A stretch of 64,000 nucleotides of DNA from Flavobacterium zepuense (GTDB lineage: Bacteria > Bacteroidota > Bacteroidia > Flavobacteriales > Flavobacteriaceae), in assembly GCF_007097145.1 (NCBI RefSeq), contig NZ_VJVZ01000007.1, positions 1-64,000 on the forward strand, written 5' to 3'. Made by a program: the position numbers and the translations under genes. Positions 26,801 to 34,396 of the stretch are shown here, in pieces (position 1 is the first letter of the stretch; the number at the start of each line of letters is the position of its first letter). The notes beneath the pieces were generated by a model. The model saw only the letters and a program-made list of their open reading frames with translations, ran no database searches and was not told where the DNA came from.

Positions 26801-28693
26801 TGGGAATTATAAGCTAAAAGTACAATTTTGAAAGCAATTCACAACTAGCATTAACAACAACTTTACCGTCACTTTGCTGGGAATTATAAGCTAAAAGTAC
26901 AATTTTGAAAGCAATTCACAACGTGTCTGTATGCCAAAAGCCATGCACATTGGCTGGGAATTATAAGCTAAAAGTACAATTTTGAAAGCAATTCACAACG
27001 ATCGGCGGTATAGTATGTATTATTGCAGGGCTGGGAATTATAAGCTAAAAGTACAATTTTGAAAGCAATTCACAACCAACTAATGAATCAGCAGTAAAAA
27101 CAGCAGGCTGGGAATTATAAGCTAAAAGTACAATTTTGAAAGCAATTCACAACCACGATCATCAGCAGCTTCACGTTCTTCAAGCTGGGAATTATAAGCT
27201 AAAAGTACAATTTTGAAAGCAATTCACAACTCCAGGGCTTCAAGTTCTTTGATCCTTTCAGCTGGGAATTATAAGCTAAAAGTACAATTTTGAAAGCAAT
27301 TCACAACAAGATGCCTACGACAAGTATAAAACTACAGGCTGGGAATTATAAGCTAAAAGTACAATTTTGAAAGCAATTCACAACGAACTGACCTCATTAA
27401 ATAGTATCGTTTATGCTGGGAATTATAAGCTAAAAGTACAATTTTGAAAGCAATTCACAACTAGTGCTTGGCTCGGCTTTTAATTCCGCTAGCTGGGAAT
27501 TATAAGCTAAAAGTACAATTTTGAAAGCAATTCACAACGGTAGTGAACACTAAAGGCGGTATAGCCCTGCTGGGAATTATAAGCTAAAAGTACAATTTTG
27601 AAAGCAATTCACAACGTGAAAAACAAAAAGGATGCCGCCTCTATCGCTGGGAATTATAAGCTAAAAGTACAATTTTGAAAGCAATTCACAACAGGGTAGT
27701 CATTGTTCTTACCCCAGGCTGCGCTGGGAATTATAAGCTAAAAGTACAATTTTGAAAGCAATTCACAACCTTCCGCGCTTCACCCGACTCCCCCCCCCCG
27801 GCTGGGAATTATAAGCTAAAAGTACAATTTTGAAAGCAATTCACAACTTGGAAAACGTCTATAAAAAACATTTTCGCGCTGGGAATTATAAGCTAAAAGT
27901 ACAATTTTGAAAGCAATTCACAACCCCACAGGGTTTGCATAACCGCCACCATAGGCTGGGAATTATAAGCTAAAAGTACAATTTTGAAAGCAATTAACAA
28001 CGGGTACTGCCAAAATGTGGGCCAAGCATGTGCTGGGAATTATAAGCTAAAAGTACAATTTTGAAAGCAATTCACAACAGTTTGGGTATTCAGATCACTT
28101 GAAGAATTGCTGGGAATTATAAGCTAAAAGTACAATTTTGAAAGCAATTCACAACTGCCGACATGAAAGCCACCCGCCCACAACTGCTGGGAATTATAAG
28201 CTAAAAGTACAATTTTGAAAGCAATTCACAACTGGATTCCAAGTAGGCTTAAGGTGGCACTTGCTGGGAATTATAAGCTAAAAGTACAATTTTGAAAGCA
28301 ATTCACAACAAAGGAGCTAAAAACCCAGCTTCAATTTATGCTGGGAATTATAAGCTAAAAGTACAATTTTGAAAGCAATTCACAACAAGGCGGCGCTCAA
28401 CCATTTCTCTTTTTGAGCTGGGAATTATAAGCTAAAAGTACAATTTTGAAAGCAATTCACAACAATAGCTTCTTGTTTTGGTGTTTCCATGTCGCTGGGA
28501 ATTATAAGCTAAAAATACAATTTGAAAGCAATTCACAACAAGTATTACAAGTTTTTCTACAAGGTTATCGCTGATAATTATAAGCTAAAAGTACAATTTT
28601 AAAAGCAATTCACAACAAAGCCATTGCAACGATGGAAAACGGTTCAGCTGGGAATTATAAGCTAAAAGTACAATTCTGAAAGCAATCCGCAAT
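23883..28693 (-). CRISPR. type II-C CRISPR array, 63 repeats of 47 bp, 62 spacers
   Basis: Counted by eye: repeats begin at 23883, 23960, 24036 and so on, the last at 28647, with a period of 76-77 bp. On the plus strand each begins GCTGGGAATTATAAGC and ends GAAAGCAATTCACAAC. Spacers are mostly 30 nt, several are 29, and one is 31 (27770-27800). Most repeats appear identical. The repeat at 27955 has one substitution. Those at 28494 (46 nt), 28570 and 28647 are degenerate. The anti-repeat in the tracrRNA sets the crRNA sense: the minus strand, with repeats starting GTTGTGAATTGC. The array is therefore read toward cas2, against the cas operon. Confidence 0.98.
23899..23928 (-). promoter_or_regulatory. 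promoter embedded in the CRISPR repeat (first copy shown)
   Basis: In crRNA sense the repeat holds TTG at repeat positions 2-4 and TACTTTTA at 24-31, with exactly 19 nt between them. The Bacteroidota housekeeping promoter is TTG-N19-TAnnTTTG, so this matches in spacing and in all but the last base of the second box. Transcripts would start about 5-9 nt before the repeat ends and run into the next spacer. The elements recur in every full-length repeat. Start sites are inferred. Confidence 0.6.
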
Positions 28694-28823
28694 AGTAATA
28701 GACCTATCATTCGGGCTAAGAACTTAACGTATTAAATATTTTTTCAGTCTCTGTTTCGGAGCAGTCAAAAGCTTCATTATTGACATCCAGTTATTTAAAT
28801 CAGCATATCAATAAGTACATAGA

Positions 28824-28860
28824 TGTGCCTGAAAATTTAGGATAAAATTCATCAGGCACA
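28824..28860. repeat. hairpin at the distal side of the CRISPR array
   Basis: TGTGCCTGA and TCAGGCACA are perfect 9-bp arms with a 19-nt loop. It stands between the degenerate end of the array and the tRNA promoter. A terminator or a remnant of earlier sequence are both possible; there is no T run. The rest of 28694-29003 has no gene-like frame. Confidence 0.35.
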
Positions 28861-28863
28861 CAA

Positions 28864-28895
28864 TTGGTCTATTAAAATTTTTTGTTATACATTTG
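28864..28895 (+). promoter_or_regulatory. Bacteroidota-type promoter for tRNA-Arg
   Basis: TTG at 28864-28866 and an exact TACATTTG at 28888-28895, 21 nt apart, match the -33/-7 consensus. Transcription would start near 28900, about 100 nt ahead of the tRNA. Confidence 0.5.
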
Positions 28896-29003
28896 CGCAA
28901 CCTTAAGAATTAAGCGTTGCCAATCGTTGCAAATCTTCGATGAAAAAGTTCGAAAATTGTACAGGCAGGGCGACAAATAAAAATCATGTAAAGTGATCTA
29001 AAA

Positions 29004-29077
<74 letters not shown>

Positions 29078-29090
29078 CAAAACAGCTTAA

Positions 29091-29118
29091 AACCATCCAT
29101 AACCGGATGGTTTTTTTT
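29091..29118 (+). terminator. terminator of tRNA-Arg
   Basis: Stem AACCATCC/GGATGGTT with loop ATAACC and a run of T. The same hairpin occurs again at 31668 behind the AraC gene. Confidence 0.85.
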
Positions 29119-29269
29119 GTTGTAATAACTCATCATAATTTATAGGTAATTTGGCATGCACAGCCATCACTATAAAGCTTTCCCTAAATACATCCCAATA
29201 CCCTCATGTCATTTAAGATTTAAGTGTTAATCTAAAATCAAAACTAAGGATGTCAATCGCGTAATACTT

Positions 29270-29277
29270 TAAATTTG
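29270..29277 (+). promoter_or_regulatory. -7 box ahead of the SnoaL-like gene
   Basis: TAAATTTG is an exact match to TAnnTTTG, 31 bp before the ATG at 29309. No clear TTG lies at the expected -33 position, so this is only a candidate. Confidence 0.35.
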
Positions 29278-29308
29278 GTGCTAACATCTTTACTAAAACT
29301 AAAATCAA

Positions 29309-29665
29309 ATGGGCTTAGATAACAAAACAATATTAGAGAAAGCTAATGCAGCTGTTACGCAAGGCAATAATGAGGAATTTCTTTCTTACTGTAACGATGA
29401 CACAACATGGATATTTGTGGGTGACCAAACCTTAAAAGGCAAGGAAGCCGTAAGGCAATATATGGTAAAAGCATATATAGAGCCACCAAAATTCATGGTT
29501 GAGAACTTAATTGCCGAGGGTGACTTTGTTACTGCCATAGGCAAAATCAGCATGAAGGATGAAAGCGGCAACACAGTTGATTATTCGTATTGCGATGTAT
29601 GGCGGTTTAAAGATGGAAAGATGGCCGAACTAAAAGCTTTTGTTATAGAGGATAAATCTGAATAA
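29309..29665 (+). CDS. SnoaL-like (NTF2-fold) protein
   Basis: A 118-residue protein of the SnoaL/NTF2-like family: an N-terminal helix (ILEKANAAVTQGNNEEFLSY), then DDTTWIFVGDQTLKGKEAVR, the usual family entry, and a C-terminal strand pair (YCDVWRFKDGKMAELKAFV). Such proteins form small alpha+beta barrels that act as isomerases, hydrolases or binding proteins; the substrate cannot be told here. It has no signal peptide. It stands 160 bp ahead of the aldo/keto reductase gene and may belong to the same stress or redox group. Confidence 0.85.
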   Translation: MGLDNKTILEKANAAVTQGNNEEFLSYCNDDTTWIFVGDQTLKGKEAVRQYMVKAYIEPPKFMVENLIAEGDFVTAIGKISMKDESGNTVDYSYCDVWRFKDGKMAELKAFVIEDKSE

Positions 29666-29825
29666 ATCCGCGTTGTATTCATCAATGATTAATCCGCTGC
29701 CGCAGAAAAATTATATGGCTTACATAAGTTTAATGAGCCATACAGGCAAGTAAATTGAGCCATAAGCATAAGCTGCGAAAACACATAAAGCTGAACTTTG
29801 TATTGTTAATTAATAATAAATAACA

Positions 29826-30797
29826 ATGACAACAATATCAAAAATAGCTTTAGGCAATAACGGGCCATTAGTATCTAAATTGGGGTTGGGCTGTATGCGA
29901 ATGTCGCCCGTTTGGGGTGGCCCGGCAAATGATGAGAATGAAAGCATCGCTACCATTCAGGCTGCGTTAAACAGCGGTATCAACTTCCTAAATACCGGCG
30001 ATTTTTACGGCAGCGGGCACAATGAACTGCTTGTAGGCAAAGCCATAAAAGGCCGCAGGGATGACGCTTTTATAAGCGTAAAGTTTGGCGCGATATTTTA
30101 CAACGGCCAATGGATTGGGTTAGACCTTCGCCCCGTAGCCATTAAAAACTTTATCAATTATTCTTTAGTGCGTTTGGGCATAGATACTATAGACCTTTAC
30201 CAGCCGTGCAGGCTTGATGGCAGTGTACCAATAGAAGATGTAGTAGGAACTATTGCCGATTTAATTAAAGAAGGAAAGGTACGCCATTTAGGGGTATCGG
30301 AAATTACATCAGATCAGCTTCGTACAGCTAACAGCGTGTACTCGGTAACCGCATTAGAGATAGGTTATTCTTTAGCCGACCGTCAAATTGAGAATGATCT
30401 GCTCCCTACCGCAAAAGAGTTGGGGATTGGTGTGGTGGCCTTTGCCAATACTGCCGAGGGGCTCCTTACAGGCGAAATGAAAGCGCCACTTGCAGCAAAT
30501 TCTTATCATAACCACTTTTCGCGCTTCCAGGGAGAGAACCTGATAAAAAATCTGGAAAAGGTAGAGGCTTTAAAGTCCATTGCAGCAGAAAAAGGCTTTA
30601 CTCCCACTCAACTTGCCATTGCCTGGGTTAACGCGCAGGGAGAGCATATAATGCCATTGGTAAGCATGAGCAAACGCTCCCGCCTGCCTGAAAATATGCA
30701 GGCTATGGAAATTACATTCACGCCTCAGGAAATGGATACGCTTAACACACACTTTGCACAGGGCGCGATACTTGGAGGTACCTACCTGCAACGATAG
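29826..30797 (+). CDS. aldo/keto reductase family oxidoreductase
   Basis: 323 residues with a TIM-barrel AKR fold: an N-terminal GLGCMRMSPVWGG, the Y-box GDFYGSGHNELLVGKAI (Tyr61), Lys86 in SVKFGA, and the cofactor end (AIAWVNAQGEHIMPLVSMSK). Of the usual Asp-Tyr-Lys-His tetrad, Asp is Asn56 (FLNTGDFYG) and His appears as Cys128 (LYQPCRLDG). The change at the His site is, to my knowledge, seen in a subfamily with P(A/C)RLD; the Asn is less usual. It should reduce an aldehyde or ketone with NADPH, possibly more slowly. The AraC-type regulator gene follows 39 bp downstream, a typical pairing. Confidence 0.88.
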   Translation: MTTISKIALGNNGPLVSKLGLGCMRMSPVWGGPANDENESIATIQAALNSGINFLNTGDFYGSGHNELLVGKAIKGRRDDAFISVKFGAIFYNGQWIGLDLRPVAIKNFINYSLVRLGIDTIDLYQPCRLDGSVPIEDVVGTIADLIKEGKVRHLGVSEITSDQLRTANSVYSVTALEIGYSLADRQIENDLLPTAKELGIGVVAFANTAEGLLTGEMKAPLAANSYHNHFSRFQGENLIKNLEKVEALKSIAAEKGFTPTQLAIAWVNAQGEHIMPLVSMSKRSRLPENMQAMEITFTPQEMDTLNTHFAQGAILGGTYLQR

Positions 30798-30836
30798 TTA
30801 CGCAGGCTTTAGCTTGTAAATTTATATCTTTACTAC

Positions 30837-31661
30837 ATGACAAATCCTACCGAAATAATACCGGGTGTACTCTTTTACTCCTTTCTCTCTAAAATGCGAA
30901 AGGAAAAAGTAGGCTTTTTAGAGCACAGTACGCTGGTATTACAGGTTTCGGGGCTATTTACGTTAGCTACTGCTACAGAAACTATTTCGATGACCGGAGG
31001 AAACATGTTGCTGATACGAAAAAACCAGCTGGGCGAGATTACCAAGATACCCATTGATGGCGGAGATTACCAAACTATAGTCATTCTCCTTAAGGAAGAC
31101 CTGCTCCGAAAGATTGCCTTAGAGGAACAAATAGAAACAGTACAAAAATATACCGGTGCACCCAATATACTTATCCCTGAGAATGATTTTTTACATGGTT
31201 TTTTCCAGTCGGTTATACCGTATGTAAAACATCCTGAAGCAAAGATTACTGATGCTTTAGGCATGCTAAAAGTAAAAGAGGTTGTAAAGATACTTTTGCA
31301 CACGATGCCTCAATTGAAAGAATTTTTGTTTGACTTTTCTGAGACTCATAAGATGGATCTGGAAAAATTTATGTTGAGCAATTATCATTTTAATATGCCG
31401 GTAGAAAAATTTGCACAGCTTACCGGCAGGAGCCTTGCAGGGTTTAAGCGTGATTTTCAAAAAGCCTTTGGTATGGCGCCCCGACAGTGGCTACAGGAAA
31501 AACGACTGGCCGAAGCGCGCCATCTTATTGAAAATAAGCATAAAAAGCCATCTGCCATTTACCTCGACCTGGGATTTGAAAGCCTCTCACATTTTTCGCA
31601 TTCCTTTAAAAAGAAGTTTGGCGTGGCACCTACAGAATTACCTGTTAACACATTGCTATAA
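30837..31661 (+). CDS. AraC-family transcriptional regulator
   Basis: A 274-residue protein. Residues about 1-160 are a cupin-like sensory domain (LLIRKNQLGEITKIPIDGG). Residues about 170-274 contain the two AraC helix-turn-helix units: PVEKFAQLTGRSLAGFKRDF, then SAIYLDLGFESLSHFSHSFK followed by KKFGVAPTELP. It is 39 bp downstream of the aldo/keto reductase gene and probably regulates it. The inducer is unknown. Confidence 0.9.
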   Translation: MTNPTEIIPGVLFYSFLSKMRKEKVGFLEHSTLVLQVSGLFTLATATETISMTGGNMLLIRKNQLGEITKIPIDGGDYQTIVILLKEDLLRKIALEEQIETVQKYTGAPNILIPENDFLHGFFQSVIPYVKHPEAKITDALGMLKVKEVVKILLHTMPQLKEFLFDFSETHKMDLEKFMLSNYHFNMPVEKFAQLTGRSLAGFKRDFQKAFGMAPRQWLQEKRLAEARHLIENKHKKPSAIYLDLGFESLSHFSHSFKKKFGVAPTELPVNTLL

Positions 31662-31667
31662 TTACAA

Positions 31668-31694
31668 AACCATCCATAACCGGATGGTTTTTTT
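31668..31694 (+). terminator. terminator of the AraC gene
   Basis: AACCATCC-ATAACC-GGATGGTT plus a T run, the same hairpin as behind tRNA-Arg at 29091. It starts 7 bp after the stop codon. Confidence 0.85.
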
Positions 31695-31821
31695 GCTTAT
31701 TTAAAGTATCATCTCATCATATTAAATTTATCTTTAACAAATATTTTAACATTTATCTAAATTTCGGGTAACAAAATCTATCAGCGGACGTCTAACCTAA
31801 AACACCAACAAACCATTCACT

Positions 31822-33294
31822 ATGAAAAAAGTAACTTCCTTCTTCTTGCTTACGTTTTTGCTTGTTGCCCAAAACATCGTGGCACAATCTGTAACAGGTA
31901 AAGTGTTAGACGAGCAACAACAACCAATACCTTATGTTACTATTGGCATAGGCCCTACTTATAACGTTGTAAGCAATGAAGACGGAGCCTTTATTATATT
32001 ACTGCCGGAGCCTGCCGAAGACAACAAAGTAACCTTTAGCAGTATTGGCTACCAAACGGTACAGGTGCCGCTTACCGATTTTAAAAACGGCACCTATGTG
32101 CTTAAAGAACAGGCAACCCAACTGGATGATGTTTACATTACCAATCAAAAACTTACACCTGCCGAAATTTTGGCACAGGTTATTGCCAATGCCCCTAAAA
32201 ATTATGGCACCCAGCCTGTAAAGCAAACCTTTTTTATGAGATCTTCTCAAAACATTAAACTGCTTGATAGTAAGTTTGAGCTGCTAAAATCATCGCTCGA
32301 AACAAAATCTACGTTAAAAGACCTCAACAAGGAACTTGAAGATATAACTGCCAAAGTTGTAAACCAAAGCTCGCAGCTGTTTACCGAATCGTATGGGCAT
32401 TTGTATACACAAGACGGTAAATCAAAGTTAGCTGTTGAAAAAGCTGTTGAGTTAAGAAATAAGGAGAAGGATATCTCCGGCGACCAGATTAACAGCCGAT
32501 TAATGGAAGTAATTAAAAAGCACCTGGATCGCGATGCCAGCTACACTCTAAAATCAGGCCTGTTTACATTGGATAAGGATTTTAAGTTTGATTCGCCTAA
32601 AAAAGATAGCGTTCAGGATAGTAAAACCGCTAATTTAAGGGGCCGTATTACATCGTTAAGTTCATCGCTTAACAAGTTTTATACTAATGACGAACTTGAT
32701 TTTTTAACTGATTTAAAACGATACACCTACACTTTAGAAGGCTTCTCTAACTACGGTGGTGAAACTGTATACATTTTAGATTTTAAACCGGCGAAAAGCT
32801 CTGCAAGCTATTTTGGTAAACTTTACGTAAACGTGAACGATTTTGCAGTTGTAAAACTGGAATATAATTTAGCCGATGGTAAAACCGCAGAGAAAATAAA
32901 CCTTAAATTTTTACTGGGCATGAAAATGGTTCAGGATCGTGTAAAAGTTGCCGCTACCTACACCAAGAACGAAAAAGGAAAGTACTCTGTAAACTTTGCC
33001 AAAAAGCAAATGGTAACCTATATGTACCTTAACCGCTCTTTAAAACTTACTAAAAATAAAGTAGACAAAAAAGAAGAAACCAAAATGCTTAAACTGGACT
33101 TTCTTGCTGAATTTGATGCCCAAACTACTGAGGAGTTATTTGTAATAAATAAAGAGCCTATAAATGCCCAGGAGTTTAACAGCATATCAGAGCAGGAAAA
33201 ATACGATATAAAGCACTTAGCAAAATACGATGCATCGGTATGGAAAAATTACAATGTACTTGCCCCTGTAGATGCCATTAAAAATTATAATTAA
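31822..33294 (+). CDS. exported CarboxypepD-regulatory-domain protein
   Basis: A 490-residue protein. A signal peptide ends near residue 21 (VAQNIVAQ). Residues about 23-100 are a carboxypeptidase regulatory-like beta-sandwich (VTGKVLDEQQQPIPYVTIGI, NVVSNEDGAFIILL, VTFSSIGYQTVQVPL), as found on TonB-dependent receptors and related envelope proteins. The remaining 390 residues are beta-rich, with no enzyme motif that I recognise (YTYTLEGFSNYGGETVYILD). It is probably periplasmic or outer-membrane associated. A hairpin terminator follows. Its function is unknown. Confidence 0.75.
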   Translation: MKKVTSFFLLTFLLVAQNIVAQSVTGKVLDEQQQPIPYVTIGIGPTYNVVSNEDGAFIILLPEPAEDNKVTFSSIGYQTVQVPLTDFKNGTYVLKEQATQLDDVYITNQKLTPAEILAQVIANAPKNYGTQPVKQTFFMRSSQNIKLLDSKFELLKSSLETKSTLKDLNKELEDITAKVVNQSSQLFTESYGHLYTQDGKSKLAVEKAVELRNKEKDISGDQINSRLMEVIKKHLDRDASYTLKSGLFTLDKDFKFDSPKKDSVQDSKTANLRGRITSLSSSLNKFYTNDELDFLTDLKRYTYTLEGFSNYGGETVYILDFKPAKSSASYFGKLYVNVNDFAVVKLEYNLADGKTAEKINLKFLLGMKMVQDRVKVAATYTKNEKGKYSVNFAKKQMVTYMYLNRSLKLTKNKVDKKEETKMLKLDFLAEFDAQTTEELFVINKEPINAQEFNSISEQEKYDIKHLAKYDASVWKNYNVLAPVDAIKNYN

Positions 33295-33317
33295 ACAATA
33301 ACATATTCTGTATGTAC

Positions 33318-33351
33318 AAAGCCTTTAAGTCAGATGATTTAAAGGCTTTTT
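33318..33351. terminator. hairpin terminator
   Basis: AAAGCCTTTAA/TTAAAGGCTTT plus T5 lies 24 bp after the stop of the preceding gene. Confidence 0.75.
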
Positions 33352-33452
33352 CTGTAGTTATAACTTATAACCTCTCATAAACTCAAATAAAATTACTTCA
33401 CTATTTGTAAAAGTCCTATTTTTATGGGGCTAAAACCAAATTACTAAACCTT

Positions 33453-34334
33453 ATGATCTTTAAAACTGTATTCAAAATTGTTGTGCCCTGCCTCTTTATT
33501 ACAACGCTTTTTGGCTTTTCCGAAAAACCAGAATGGAAAAACCTATTGGATAAAAACCTAACCCAGTGGGAGATGTATCTTAGTTACCGCCATAAACCTG
33601 GTTACAATGGTAAAGTTCCTATAGATGCCGGTGGTAAAGAAATTAAGCCCATAGGCTACAACAAAAATGAGGCCGGTGTGTTTACGGTTATTGAAGAAAA
33701 AGGAGAACCCGTATTACGCGTAAGCGGCGAAATTTATGGTTGCGTTTTTACCAAAGCCGAATATGAAAATTACCACCTTAAAGCTAAAGTGCGCTGGGGC
33801 GAAAAGAAATGGGATCCGCGTACTGATAAGCTAAGAGATTCAGGCATCCTGTACCATTCGGTTGGAGAGTGCGGTAAAGATTATTGGCGTGCCTGGATGT
33901 TGTCGCAGGAATTTCAGCTGATGGAAGGCCATATGGGCGATTACTGGAATATTGCGAACGCCGCCATTGATGTGCGGGCTTTTATACCGGAAGGTATTAT
34001 GAACCCTGTTGCTAATGAAAAGCAACCATTTTTACCTATTGCAACAGGAACGGGTATAGATGGGTTTTGCCTGCGCGGAGAAAACCATGAAAGCCCTAAA
34101 GGCCAGTGGACTGAAGTTGAGCTTGTTTGTTTTGAGGGTAAAAGCCTGCACATTGTAAATGGCCACGTAGTAATGGTACTGCAAAACTCACGTTATGTAG
34201 AGAATGGAAAATCTGTACCGTTAACTAAAGGAAAAATACAACTGCAAAGCGAAGCCGCAGAAACATTTTACAAAGATGTGATGATTAAAGAGCTTACAAC
34301 CCTTCCGGCAGAATATGCTGCTTACTTCAGATAA
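33453..34334 (+). CDS. DUF1080 (3-keto-disaccharide hydrolase family) exported protein
   Basis: A 293-residue protein with a signal peptide (residues 1-23). The concanavalin-like DUF1080 fold starts at about residue 28 (EWKNLLDKNLTQWEMYLSY). It carries YGCVFTKAEYENYHLKAKVR and an ITGWNEV-like WTEVELVCFEGKSLHIVNG segment. Members of this family hydrolyse 3-keto-glycosides. The convergent neighbours include a Gfo/Idh/MocA oxidoreductase and TIM-barrel isomerases, the partners expected of such a pathway. The exact sugar is not known. It may act in the periplasm while the dehydrogenase is cytoplasmic. Confidence 0.82.
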   Translation: MIFKTVFKIVVPCLFITTLFGFSEKPEWKNLLDKNLTQWEMYLSYRHKPGYNGKVPIDAGGKEIKPIGYNKNEAGVFTVIEEKGEPVLRVSGEIYGCVFTKAEYENYHLKAKVRWGEKKWDPRTDKLRDSGILYHSVGECGKDYWRAWMLSQEFQLMEGHMGDYWNIANAAIDVRAFIPEGIMNPVANEKQPFLPIATGTGIDGFCLRGENHESPKGQWTEVELVCFEGKSLHIVNGHVVMVLQNSRYVENGKSVPLTKGKIQLQSEAAETFYKDVMIKELTTLPAEYAAYFR

Positions 34335-34349
34335 ATATCATATTATAAT

Positions 34350-34381
34350 AAAAATGCCGCTAAGACTTTAGCGGCATTTTT
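34350..34381. terminator. bidirectional terminator
   Basis: A 14-bp stem AAAAATGCCGCTAA/TTAGCGGCATTTTT with a 4-nt loop lies between convergent genes and has T runs on both strands. Confidence 0.9.
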
Positions 34382-34396
34382 ATTTAAGGCCATTAA

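Noticed and set aside
23856..28811. CAGCATATCAA present on both flanks of the array (23856 and 28801)
   Set aside because: Only 11 bp in AT-rich DNA; likely chance, and not at comparable distances from the repeats.
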